Positions 51,566 to 59,472 of a stretch of DNA of 64,000 nucleotides are shown here, piece by piece. Each line of letters opens with the position of its first letter. Position 1 is the stretch's first letter. The DNA comes from Paenibacillus radicis (ex Gao et al. 2016) (GTDB lineage: Bacteria > Bacillota > Bacilli > Paenibacillales > Paenibacillaceae): assembly GCF_014641555.1 (NCBI RefSeq), contig NZ_BMHY01000001.1, positions 496,001 to 560,000 of the forward strand, in the 5' to 3' direction. The notes beneath the pieces are model-generated. The model was given only the letters and a program-made list of their open reading frames with translations, did no database searches and was not told the DNA's origin. A program made the position numbers and the translations under genes.

Positions 51566-52456
51566 TCAACCACTGGCCGTCGAACGAATGCCGATTTGCT
51601 CTCTGATGAGCTCGATGACGCTGCGCTTCGTAGCGGATAAGTAATTCGGTTCCCGCTGATACAAAATGCCGATCGAAATTTCCGGCTCTGCCAATAAGAC
51701 ATCCAGCCTCTGGATACCGTTAGGCAAAGGTAAAGAGGCGAGAGTCGCGCCAACCCAGTTGCACCCTTGGACAAATGAAGGAAGAAGCGACAATTGAGTA
51801 ACGGTATGGGTCAAGGGGCGGGATGGCAGGAAGGACAATTCCTCATCCAGCCGGATATGGTACAGACAGTTGCTTCCGCCAGCAAGCAGCGGGTAGGGCA
51901 GCAGATCGGAAAGGGAAAGCGATGTCCGGCCGGCCAGAGGATGTGCATCGTCTGCAATGAACGAGAGCTCCTCGGCATAGAGCTGCTCGAACTGAAGTCC
52001 GTTTTTTAACGGATGATCCCCGCAAATAGCAAAATCGAGCTTACCATCCTTTACGCCTTGCAGCAAAGCATCCGTATTGGCAACCGTTACACTGCAGCTG
52101 ATAGCTGGCTTACTTACGGCCAGCCGTCTTAATGCGCCGGGAAGCAGTGTGGCTGCTGCCGGTTCAACGGCCCCGATGGAAACCGTACCGATTTCCTCCT
52201 TTTCCAGCGACTTGGCCAAATCTTCCGCATAGTGCCAGTGCCGAATGAGCGATTGAACTTCCTCGGCGTAGATTTTTCCGGCAGCCGTCAGTTCAGCGTC
52301 CCAACCGCGCTGAAACAGCGCGAAGCCAAGCTGCTTCTCCAAACGTTGAATTTGATTTGTGATGGTTGATTGTGCGTAGTTCAGCTTAGCCGCCGCTTTG
52401 GAGAACGTACCTTCTTCTACAATCGTCCGGAATGCGATTAATTCCTTCAAATCCAT
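51566..52456 (-). CDS. LysR family transcriptional regulator
   Basis: A 296-residue regulator. The HTH reads FRTIVEEGTFSKAAAKLNYAQSTITNQIQRLEKQLG, and the effector domain (about 88-290) is full. The ATG at 52456 (MDLKELIAF) follows GAGGCGGA; a frame six codons longer is unlikely. It is divergent from the tautomerase fusion gene. A 13-base sequence between them recurs before the efflux pump gene, so all three probably form one regulon. Confidence 0.9.
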   Translation of the reverse strand: MDLKELIAFRTIVEEGTFSKAAAKLNYAQSTITNQIQRLEKQLGFALFQRGWDAELTAAGKIYAEEVQSLIRHWHYAEDLAKSLEKEEIGTVSIGAVEPAAATLLPGALRRLAVSKPAISCSVTVANTDALLQGVKDGKLDFAICGDHPLKNGLQFEQLYAEELSFIADDAHPLAGRTSLSLSDLLPYPLLAGGSNCLYHIRLDEELSFLPSRPLTHTVTQLSLLPSFVQGCNWVGATLASLPLPNGIQRLDVLLAEPEISIGILYQREPNYLSATKRSVIELIREQIGIRSTASG

Positions 52457-52505
52457 ATATCCGCCTCGCTTCATCTATGTTATTGATTAAGATGTTTACT
52501 TTAAT

Positions 52506-52518
52506 CCATTATATAGAT
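52506..52518. promoter_or_regulatory. CCATTATATAGAT, shared promoter/operator sequence (site 1)
   Basis: An exact copy is found at 53414-53426, just before the efflux pump gene. It may be a LysR-binding site or the -10 region of both promoters (TATATA core). Confidence 0.5.
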
Positions 52519-52567
52519 GAAGAATGTTGCTGTAAAATAAAGCTACTATAAAGAGGAGGGATATGGC

Positions 52568-53356
52568 ATGCCGTTTGTACGCATCGACTATGTAGAAGGA
52601 CAATATAAGGAGACGGAACTAGCCGTCGTCAGCCAAATGATTTTAACTGCTCTTATCGATCAATTCCGGGTGCCTGCTGATGATTGCTTCCAAGTATTTC
52701 ATAGCCATAAGGCCGCAGAGTTTATTTATCACCCGGATTATCTGGATATGAAGAGGTCGGACCGGCTGCTGTATATTCAGATCACATGCGGGCCAGGACG
52801 AACAATTGAACAGAAGCGCAGCTTATACCGGCAGCTCTCTGACTCGATTACGAATGCCTGTGGTATTTCTGCGGATGACGTATTTGCCATATTGTCAGAG
52901 ACGGAGCTGGACAATTGGACATTCGGCAAGGGTGAGGCTCAGTTGATTGACTCCAAGCCCGACTGGATATCGGCACAACAGCATAATCAAGAAAAGGCAG
53001 GAATGGGTCAGAAGCAGCAACAGCCGTCCGAAAGGCATGAGGCAATCCCGACTTCCGTCAACGCAGCTTATGGTGCGATAGCGCCAGCTTTTGTCCAATA
53101 TACAGAAGAGGTGCTGTTTGGTGACGTGTGGCGCAGAAGTGAGCTTTCACTGAGGGAACGAAGCTTAATTACAGTCGCTGCTCTAATGGCGGGAGGGAAT
53201 GTGAGGCAGTTAGATTATCATTTGAAGCTGGCTAAAGAAAATGGTATTTCTGAGGAGGAGCTGGCGGAGGCGATCACGCATCTGGCCTTTTATACGGGAT
53301 GGCCTCGCGCAGATTCGGCACTGCAGGCGATGAAAACAGCATTCGGAATCGAATGA
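52568..53356 (+). CDS. Fusion of a tautomerase with a carboxymuconolactone decarboxylase domain
   Basis: A 262-residue protein. Residues 1-125 form a duplicated 4-oxalocrotonate tautomerase/MIF fold of YusQ type; after loss of Met the catalytic Pro-1 is in place (MPFVRIDYVEGQY). A Gln-rich linker (about 128-155) leads to a carboxymuconolactone decarboxylase domain (about 160-262, LSLRERSLITVAALMAGGNVRQLDYHLKLA). That domain lacks the CxxC of AhpD, so it is of the decarboxylase and not the peroxidase kind. The two activities would act in sequence on keto-enol ring-cleavage products of aromatic compounds. The fusion itself is unusual. GAGGAGGG precedes the ATG. Confidence 0.85.
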   Translation: MPFVRIDYVEGQYKETELAVVSQMILTALIDQFRVPADDCFQVFHSHKAAEFIYHPDYLDMKRSDRLLYIQITCGPGRTIEQKRSLYRQLSDSITNACGISADDVFAILSETELDNWTFGKGEAQLIDSKPDWISAQQHNQEKAGMGQKQQQPSERHEAIPTSVNAAYGAIAPAFVQYTEEVLFGDVWRRSELSLRERSLITVAALMAGGNVRQLDYHLKLAKENGISEEELAEAITHLAFYTGWPRADSALQAMKTAFGIE

Positions 53357-53413
53357 TTAGCTCTTATGAGCTTGAAATAGTTTGAAACACCAAGACGGAT
53401 ATACTATAATTAC

Positions 53414-53426
53414 CCATTATATAGAT
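53414..53426. promoter_or_regulatory. CCATTATATAGAT, shared promoter/operator sequence (site 2)
   Basis: Identical to 52506-52518 and placed directly before the ribosome site of the efflux pump gene. Confidence 0.5.
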
Positions 53427-53439
53427 AGGAGGAAATCAT

Positions 53440-54921
53440 GTGAATTCTGCAAGTGCAACAGCAGCTCCGTCTTCTGTTGATTTGGGTAATGTGAAGAGAC
53501 TGCCGATATTAATCTCACTAATTATCGGTGCTTTTTTTTCCATACTTAATGAAACACTGTTGACGATCGCTTTTCCGGAGCTGGTTAACGAGCTTAACGT
53601 AACAGCTTCTACGCTTCAATGGCTTTCAACGGGTTATATGCTCGTCGTTGGCGTTCTCGTTCCTGCTTCGGCATTACTCGTACAATGGTTTACGACTAGG
53701 CAAATGTTTTTGGGGGCAATGATTTTATTTACTTTAGGAACGCTCGTATGCAGCATCTCGCCGGGCTTTTCCTTGCTTTTGGTGGGCCGCCTGCTTCAGG
53801 CGGGAGGTACCGGACTTATGCTTCCGGTTATGATGAATACGATCCTCGTGCTCTATCCGCCGGAAAAACGCGGAGCAGCAATGGGCAGTATCGGACTTGT
53901 CATTATGTTTGCTCCAGCTATCGGACCTACGTTGTCGGGTCTTATTCTCGACTCGCTTAGCTGGCGTTGGTTGTTCTATCTCGTATTGCCTTTTGCGGTA
54001 TTTTCGATCATTTTTGCTTTCGTTTATTTGAAAAATGTATCGACGCCAACGAAACCGAAAGTGGATATTCTTTCGATTATTTTGTCCACCATCGGCTTTG
54101 GCGGTATCGTCTACGGCTTCAGCAGCTCTGGTGAAGGCGGTGGCGGCGGTGGCTGGTCGAGCCCTGAAGTTTACGGCACGCTGGCCGCAGGCATCGTCGC
54201 GCTGCTCTTATTCGTATGGAGACAGCTTCGCGTTAAAGAGCCATTGATGGATCTGCGCGCTTTCCGCTTCCCGATGTTTACCTTAACAGCGATTCTTCTC
54301 ATCATTATGATGATGACGTTGTTCTCAACGATGTCGCTGCTGCCTTTCCTGTTCCAAGGAGCATTGCTGCTCAGCGTATTCGCTTCCGGACTGATCATGC
54401 TGCCAGGCAGCTTGCTGAACGGTTTGATTTCGCCGCTTACAGGCAAGCTGTTCGATAAATTTGGACCGCGTGCGCTTGTCATTCCAGGAACCATCTTACT
54501 GACTATCGTCATGTTCTTCTTCACGAGAGTGACAGTAGAGACGACGAAGCCAACCTTTATTCTGCTGCACATCTGCATTATGATCGCCATTTCCATGATT
54601 ATGATGCCGACGCAGACGAACGGCCTGAACCAATTGCCAAGCCGCTATTATCCGCATGGGACGGCCATTCTCAATACGCTCCAGCAGGTAGCAGGCGCGA
54701 TCGGTGTCGCTCTGTTTATCGGGATTATGTCTTCCGGACAAGAGAAGTTCCTTCTCGATTCGGGTGATCCGACGAACAAAGCCTTATGGCCGGAAGCTAT
54801 GGTGGCGGGCGTACACAACGCCTTCCTGGTCGGTTTTGGTTTTGCGATTATCGCGCTCGTGTTGTCCTTCTTTATTAAACGGACGACGAGCCCGGAGCAA
54901 CAAGACAACACTAATAAATAG
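53440..54921 (+). CDS. MFS drug transporter, DHA2 (EmrB/LmrB) family
   Basis: A 493-residue membrane protein with fourteen predicted helices. Motif C-like GLVIMFAPAIGPTLSGLI and the helix-1 sequence ILNETLLTIAFPEL are characteristic of DHA2 proton-driven exporters of drugs and toxic organic compounds. A glycine-rich loop (GEGGGGGG) follows helix 7. The start is GTG at 53440 after TAGGAGG; an ATG two bases earlier is immediately followed by TGA. It is 83 bases after the tautomerase fusion gene and carries the same upstream 13-mer, which suggests export or tolerance of the same aromatic compound. Confidence 0.9.
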   Translation: MNSASATAAPSSVDLGNVKRLPILISLIIGAFFSILNETLLTIAFPELVNELNVTASTLQWLSTGYMLVVGVLVPASALLVQWFTTRQMFLGAMILFTLGTLVCSISPGFSLLLVGRLLQAGGTGLMLPVMMNTILVLYPPEKRGAAMGSIGLVIMFAPAIGPTLSGLILDSLSWRWLFYLVLPFAVFSIIFAFVYLKNVSTPTKPKVDILSIILSTIGFGGIVYGFSSSGEGGGGGGWSSPEVYGTLAAGIVALLLFVWRQLRVKEPLMDLRAFRFPMFTLTAILLIIMMMTLFSTMSLLPFLFQGALLLSVFASGLIMLPGSLLNGLISPLTGKLFDKFGPRALVIPGTILLTIVMFFFTRVTVETTKPTFILLHICIMIAISMIMMPTQTNGLNQLPSRYYPHGTAILNTLQQVAGAIGVALFIGIMSSGQEKFLLDSGDPTNKALWPEAMVAGVHNAFLVGFGFAIIALVLSFFIKRTTSPEQQDNTNK

Positions 54922-54933
54922 TGGACGTATTCA

Positions 54934-54968
54934 AACAGCTTGACTCTTGAGGAGTCAGGCTGTTTTTT
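54934..54968 (+). terminator. Terminator of the efflux pump gene
   Basis: AACAGCTTGACTC (54934-54946) pairs with GAGTCAGGCTGTT (54951-54963), with minor mismatch, followed by TTTTTT. Confidence 0.9.
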
Positions 54969-55088
54969 TGTTGCGGTTAAGTGCAGGTGCGGTATGGCAG
55001 TCAAAGCCGGCCGCTGTGTTTGGGTTCTTTTGGTCAAGCAACGCCTCATATACTGCACGGAAGCGTATTACGAGAGGAGGCTTTGTTC

Positions 55089-55328
55089 GTGTCCGAGAAC
55101 GAGCAAGTCCGGTACTATAAGCCTTTTGTGGGCCCGTTTGATCCGTGTCCGCCCATTTTGGTTAAAAGCTACAGTACGCCGCCCCAGCTGTTTATTCCAT
55201 TTCAGCCGCCGAACTGGCCGCAGTTCAGTCCGCATGAAGCATTGAGATACGGCACACTCTGGCCCGCATTATTCAGTCCGTACGAGTCAAAGCGAACGAA
55301 GAAAGTAGAAGGTGAGGGTGAAGCCTAG
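55089..55328 (+). CDS. cotJA: Spore coat-associated protein CotJA
   Basis: A 79-residue proline-rich inner-coat protein (YYKPFVGPFDPCPPILVKSY, PPQLFIPFQPPNWPQFS). In B. subtilis CotJA and CotJC interact and are laid down in the spore coat from the mother cell under sigma-E. The GTG at 55089 is chosen because GAGAGGAGG lies eight bases upstream; longer frames lack a site. It shares one base with cotJB. A weak CATATACT at 55047-55054 could be a sigma-E -10 box, but no convincing -35 is visible. Confidence 0.92.
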   Translation: MSENEQVRYYKPFVGPFDPCPPILVKSYSTPPQLFIPFQPPNWPQFSPHEALRYGTLWPALFSPYESKRTKKVEGEGEA

Positions 55329-55591
55329 TGTCAAAAACGATGGACAGCGAATTTTACAAGCTGCTGCATGAATTGCAGGCCATCGATTTCGTATTGGTGG
55401 AATTAAATTTGTATCTGGACACACACCCGAATGATGTGAATGCCATACAGCAGTACAATCATTGCGCCCAAGTAAGACAACAGATTGCTCACCACTACGA
55501 GGCGAGATACGGACCGTTGAAAAACTTTGGGCAAAGCTATTCCGGCACGCCTTTTCAATGGGTGGACACCCCTTGGCCATGGCAGGTGTAG
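55328..55591 (+). CDS. cotJB: Spore coat protein CotJB
   Basis: An 87-residue protein. LLHELQAIDFVLVELNLYLDTHPND and the C-terminal YGPLKNFG...PFQWVDTPWPWQV are typical of CotJB. The GTG start overlaps the TAG of cotJA by one base, so translation is coupled. Confidence 0.93.
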   Translation: MSKTMDSEFYKLLHELQAIDFVLVELNLYLDTHPNDVNAIQQYNHCAQVRQQIAHHYEARYGPLKNFGQSYSGTPFQWVDTPWPWQV

Positions 55592-55640
55592 CCTGCCGGC
55601 TCTCTGCTTGTCAGCTTGCAACAGTGAGGAGGATTTCGGA

Positions 55641-56210
55641 ATGTGGGTTTACGAGAAGAAGCTGCAGTACCCGGTCCGCGTCAGCAAATGCGACCCTTTG
55701 ATGGCGAAATTTCTATTGGAGCAGTATGGAGGAGCGGACGGTGAGCTGGCAGCGGCTTTGCGCTATTTGAACCAGCGGTATACGATCCCGGATAAAGTGA
55801 TTGGATTGTTAACGGACATAGGCACGGAGGAATTCGCCCACCTCGAGATGATTGCCACCATGGTCTATAAGCTGACCAAGGATGCAACACCGGAGCAGAT
55901 GAGAGCGGTAGGGCTGGGCGATACGTACGTATCCCATGACAATGCGCTGTTCTACCAGAACGCTGCAGGCGTCCCTTGGACGGCAGCCTATATTCAAGCC
56001 AAAGGCGATCCGATCGCCGATTTGTATGAGGATATTGCGGCCGAAGAGAAGGCGAGGGCGACCTATCAATGGCTGATCGATATGACGGACGACGTCGATC
56101 TGCAGGACGGCTTGAAGTATTTGCGGGAGCGGGAAATTGTTCACTCCTTGCGCTTCCGCGAAGCGGTGGAAATATTGAAGGAGAAACGGGATGAGAAAAT
56201 CTACTATTAG
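55641..56210 (+). CDS. cotJC: Spore coat protein CotJC, manganese-catalase-like
   Basis: A 189-residue ferritin-like protein of the manganese catalase family. MWVYEKKLQYPVRV is the usual start, and the metal ligands are expected in EEFAHLEMIATMV and in the second helix pair (EDIAAEEKARATYQWLI). ATG 55641 has GAGGAGG upstream; a longer frame overlaps cotJB and is not coding. It is the last gene of the coat operon, followed by a terminator. Confidence 0.94.
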   Translation: MWVYEKKLQYPVRVSKCDPLMAKFLLEQYGGADGELAAALRYLNQRYTIPDKVIGLLTDIGTEEFAHLEMIATMVYKLTKDATPEQMRAVGLGDTYVSHDNALFYQNAAGVPWTAAYIQAKGDPIADLYEDIAAEEKARATYQWLIDMTDDVDLQDGLKYLREREIVHSLRFREAVEILKEKRDEKIYY

Positions 56211-56214
56211 GTGT

Positions 56215-56252
56215 AAACCTCTCTGCAGTGATTGGCTGCCGGGAGGTTTTTT
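56215..56252 (+). terminator. Terminator of the cotJ operon
   Basis: AAACCTCTCTGCAG (56215-56228) pairs with CTGCCGGGAGGTTT (56236-56249), with small mismatches, then TTT. Confidence 0.85.
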
Positions 56253-56329
56253 GTTTGTCTGCATGACAAGAATGCCAAGCAACTAAACCTATAATTGTCA
56301 CGTCTGTATAGAAAAGGGGGATTGGTAAC

Positions 56330-57139
56330 GTGGGATATCGTTTGTTCCTATCGTTGATCATTTTATCACTGACATTTGCAGCCGGCTGCGGCAAAACGAC
56401 AAATCATTCTAAAGAAGAGCGTTCTAATCATGCAAGCCAAACGCCATTAGCCTCTGAGATTCCACCTTTTGCTTATGAAGGAGCTAATGTTACCAAGGCG
56501 ACTATTTACTTAGACGCACCAAAGCAAATTATTGCGGAGCTTACAGACTCTGATAACTTGAATAGGCTGGGCAAAATAGTAGATCATGCGCGTCCATTTT
56601 CAGGTGCAGCGCCAGCCGACTTGTTATACACCATTGTGCTTGAATCGCGAGATGGCGTTACGCGCGCTTTGGATGTGACAGGAAACGGTAGTGTGTTTAT
56701 CGATCAGACGACGAAAATCTCATACGAATTAGACCAGAAAGGCTTTCAGAAATTCGTAACGGAGTTGAAAGCTATAACAGCAAGCAATTTTGAACCGAAA
56801 ATTGCTTTCGATTTTCCGCCAGGAGCTGACTCTGATGAAGAAGAGGTTATCGCTTTAGTGAAAAAGACATTGGAAGCTATGGTTAACAAAAACATGGACG
56901 AGTTTCATGCCAATTTACAACATCCTGATCAGGACTATTTGGATTTTCTGATCGACACCTCCCGGCTGTATCGATTTACTAAACTGGAGAGGATCGAACC
57001 TTACGATGCGTCCAACGGCCGCAAAAACATTGAAATTCGTTTCGAGTATGAGGAAGATGGCGCAATCGGAAATTCAGGCTACATATTTACTTCGCGCAAA
57101 AATCAGGAAGGCATTTGGAAGATTGAAAATATTGATTAA
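56330..57139 (+). CDS. Hypothetical lipoprotein
   Basis: A 269-residue exported protein. The signal peptide MGYRLFLSLIILSLTFA ends in the lipobox AGC. The first half (about 50-150) has alternating strands (VTKATIYLDAPKQIIAELTD, TIVLESRDGVTRALDVTGNG). The second half (about 165-269) looks like a small NTF2-like or DUF4878-type domain (VIALVKKTLEAMVNKNMDEF). No family is firmly recognised. The start is GTG after AAGGGGG. A 40-codon membrane frame follows 42 bases downstream. Confidence 0.75.
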   Translation: MGYRLFLSLIILSLTFAAGCGKTTNHSKEERSNHASQTPLASEIPPFAYEGANVTKATIYLDAPKQIIAELTDSDNLNRLGKIVDHARPFSGAAPADLLYTIVLESRDGVTRALDVTGNGSVFIDQTTKISYELDQKGFQKFVTELKAITASNFEPKIAFDFPPGADSDEEEVIALVKKTLEAMVNKNMDEFHANLQHPDQDYLDFLIDTSRLYRFTKLERIEPYDASNGRKNIEIRFEYEEDGAIGNSGYIFTSRKNQEGIWKIENID

Positions 57140-57181
57140 CAACTGTGGAGCTGCTAGGAAGTTAAATACGAAGGTGATGCT

Positions 57182-57304
57182 TTGAGAAAGAAATGGTGGT
57201 TTAGATTCATCATTATTACTCTGATGATGGTTGTAATTATGGTTGTCTTGGGGATTTGGTTTTTCGGTCAGTTCATTTTACCAACCCCACTTGATTGGGA
57301 TTGA
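57182..57304 (+). CDS. Possible 40-residue single-helix membrane protein
   Basis: TTG at 57182 has AAGGTG five bases upstream. The product begins MRKKWWFRF, continues with one hydrophobic helix of about 22 residues and ends PTPLDWD. The basic start, helix and acidic end suggest an insertion with the C-terminus outside. It may be co-transcribed with the lipoprotein before it. No family known; coding status uncertain. Confidence 0.4.
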   Translation: MRKKWWFRFIIITLMMVVIMVVLGIWFFGQFILPTPLDWD

Positions 57305-57784
57305 ATGCTAGGATGGCTAGAATTCGTGGAAGCGAGCTAATAGAGCATAAGCCCCTCGTAGGTTCTTAACCCTACGAATCGTCAAGTCTGCTGTCGCGTT
57401 TGCATGCAATTCAATATGGATAAGACCCTGAAAGGGTCTTATCTAGCTCCCGTCGCGAAACTTTTCACATCTTAAGACCCTCGCAGGGTCTTATTGCTGC
57501 GAAAAGCCGGGTCTACCCTCGCATATGTACGCATTTCATTTAGCATAAGACCCTGAAAGGGTCTTATCTAGCTCCCATCGCGAAACTTTTCACATCTTAA
57601 GACCCTCGCAGGGTCTTATTGCTGCGAAAAGTCGGGTCTGCCTCGTGTATGTACCTATTTCATTTAGAATAAGACCCCGAGAGGGTCTTATCTGATCTCC
57701 CTCGATTACGCTCGTTTGATAAGGGAGCTATATCATAACCCGCCGCTGCGTTAGCTTGCTTTCAACCTTGTGTATTGACATGAT
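57305..57784. repeat. Tandem 125-bp hairpin repeat, two and a half copies
   Basis: No protein gene is seen in this gap. Units begin at 57421, 57546 and 57670 (the last is partial). Each full unit holds two perfect hairpins: AAGACCCTGAAAGGGTCTT (57422-57440, 57547-57565) and AAGACCCTCGCAGGGTCTT (57474-57492, 57599-57617). The third unit has AAGACCCCGAGAGGGTCTT (57671-57689). The stem ends are conserved while the loops alternate GAAA and CGCA. The spacings 52, 73, 52 and 72 are very regular. No T-run follows the stems. A separate short hairpin CGTAGG/CCTACG is at about 57357-57376. Confidence 0.88.
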
Positions 57785-58714
57785 TTACCCTCGCACACGA
57801 TCCAACAAACTGATTAAATAACTGTCCAGCCGCTCGGCAATCAATTGAGGCGTTAATCCCTTCATGCCTAGCGCTGTCCAGCCTTCATAGACTTCGGGTG
57901 CCGTCCCATCGTCAAAATCGGTCAGCGTAACTAAGTCCCAGTAGGGATCATAGGTAAAAGAATCGCCTCGGTACGCTTGGTACGCAGATAAGAAATCATC
58001 TGCTGTCTGTACGTCATACAATTGCGCCAGATTGGCCCGGCAATGGCCGACATCAATGCCAGCAGGCCCGAGGCAGCCATTGACCCAATCCACAACACCG
58101 CTTACTTTCCCCTCAGTCCATAGAACATTGGCCGGGTGATAGTCCCGGTGAATAAACTGCATGGAAGTAACAGGCGGGGGACCTAGAATGATACGAGCAG
58201 CTTCTCGCCACTCTTCAGGGTGCTTCGACCACAATGATGTATCCAGCTTTGATGCATCGCTATAAGGGGCGAACGTCCACGGGAATTCAGCCAAGTCGCT
58301 GCTATGCAGCTTCGCCAGCGTCTCAGCGAGTCCGTCCACCCAGTGCAGCGGATTCGCCGGTTCTAAAACAACCTCGCCGTCCAATCGGGTCATCAGCAAA
58401 GCTGGCATACCGCAACTGCTGCCTGTCTTGTCGAAGGCGATGACCTCAGGCGTTGCGACACCGCTTATAAGGGATGCCCGGCGAAGGCTTTCAGCTTCAC
58501 GGAACGTTAAATCCGGCTGCTCCTGCAGCCACCCCTTATTGTCGATTTGACGGAGCACGAAATGCTGCTCTTGTCCGTTTATCGACAGAGTTAGGCTATG
58601 GACAGGGGAGGATACACCGCCGTAGAGCTTTTTAACCGCAAGAACGTTTGCATGGGGATTGACGGCATTCACAACCCACCGAAGCGCCTGATCCGATAAG
58701 AGATGGGAAGACAT
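57785..58714 (-). CDS. Aminoglycoside phosphotransferase-like kinase
   Basis: A 309-residue kinase of the APH/choline kinase fold. The catalytic loop is HRDYHPANVLW (H189, D191, N196), and the metal-binding Asp is D209 in GVVDWVN. The N-terminal lobe has the nucleotide-binding part LYGGVSSPVHSL and the lysine equivalent replaced by arginine in FVLRQ. The substrate may be an aminoglycoside, but many chromosomal members phosphorylate other small molecules. AAAGGAG lies before the ATG. It follows the Nudix gene with one base between stop and start, so they are one operon. Confidence 0.85.
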   Translation of the reverse strand: MSSHLLSDQALRWVVNAVNPHANVLAVKKLYGGVSSPVHSLTLSINGQEQHFVLRQIDNKGWLQEQPDLTFREAESLRRASLISGVATPEVIAFDKTGSSCGMPALLMTRLDGEVVLEPANPLHWVDGLAETLAKLHSSDLAEFPWTFAPYSDASKLDTSLWSKHPEEWREAARIILGPPPVTSMQFIHRDYHPANVLWTEGKVSGVVDWVNGCLGPAGIDVGHCRANLAQLYDVQTADDFLSAYQAYRGDSFTYDPYWDLVTLTDFDDGTAPEVYEGWTALGMKGLTPQLIAERLDSYLISLLDRVRG

Positions 58715-58715
58715 A

Positions 58716-59294
58716 TTAAATAGCTCCTTTTATAGTAACGGATTGGAGGCGTGCCAGCTTATAATTTTCCAAATAGACCTGTCTCCGTTCTTCTTCATAT
58801 TCGATCACCGGGTCGATCTCCGTTGAAATCTGCTCTACCATATCATCATTGTCGAAAATGCTGTGATGGTTGTAGCAGCGTTCATCTTCAAGCAGTTTCA
58901 ATAGACAGGTTGGCAGATTTGAGGCGACGCCTTGATTGTCCAGATGCATGATCCACGCGATTTCCTTCCAGTCCAATATGCCTTCGTCTGTCTTGCATGG
59001 CGTCTCATAACGATAATCTTCAGGCAGTTCGGCAACGTATACATACATGCCGCCAAAATCGGTACCGCGCACCGAGGTCCAGGTAATCATCCCTTTAAAA
59101 TGAAAACTGAGAAAGGATTCAGCATCGATTCCGGTCTCTTCCGCCATTTCTCTCTCCATAGAGGAACGGGCAGACTCTCCTTTATCCAGCTTTCCTCCAA
59201 CACCATTCCAGCGACCCATCCAGGAGGAACGCTCCCGGTTAAGCAGTAATATTCGAGAGCCTTGGCGAACCAGGCCTAAATTGTATTTGAGCAT
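58716..59294 (-). CDS. Nudix hydrolase (MutT/YtkD-like)
   Basis: A 192-residue pyrophosphohydrolase. The Nudix box is complete: G34-x5-E40-x7-REMAEETGI (residues 34-56). The N-terminus (MLKYNLGLVRQGSRILLLNRERSSWMGRWNGVGGK) is typical of the 8-oxo-dGTPase group that cleans the nucleotide pool. A C-terminal extension of about 60 residues is rich in acidic and aromatic residues. It is first in a two-gene operon with the kinase gene. Confidence 0.9.
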   Translation of the reverse strand: MLKYNLGLVRQGSRILLLNRERSSWMGRWNGVGGKLDKGESARSSMEREMAEETGIDAESFLSFHFKGMITWTSVRGTDFGGMYVYVAELPEDYRYETPCKTDEGILDWKEIAWIMHLDNQGVASNLPTCLLKLLEDERCYNHHSIFDNDDMVEQISTEIDPVIEYEEERRQVYLENYKLARLQSVTIKGAI

Positions 59295-59472
59295 GTTTTT
59301 CTCCCTAATATCGCATTTCTTTATTTTCTATACTTCCTATTCTACAAAAATAGCATAGTTTGGCTTCGCTTCCTATATCCAAATGATAAATTGCGGACTT
59401 TGAAAAAGAAGCGTATGATGGGTACCGGAGTAAAAAGTTTCGCGCATCACGCAGCAGGAGGAAATATTCAAC

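Noticed and set aside
55047-55054. Sigma-E promoter of cotJ
   Set aside because: CATATACT is an acceptable -10, but no -35 at the right distance is convincing, so it is mentioned only in the cotJA entry.
57421-57690. CRISPR array
   Set aside because: The hairpin blocks are regularly spaced, but the sequences between them are themselves repeated, not unique spacers, and no cas gene is present.
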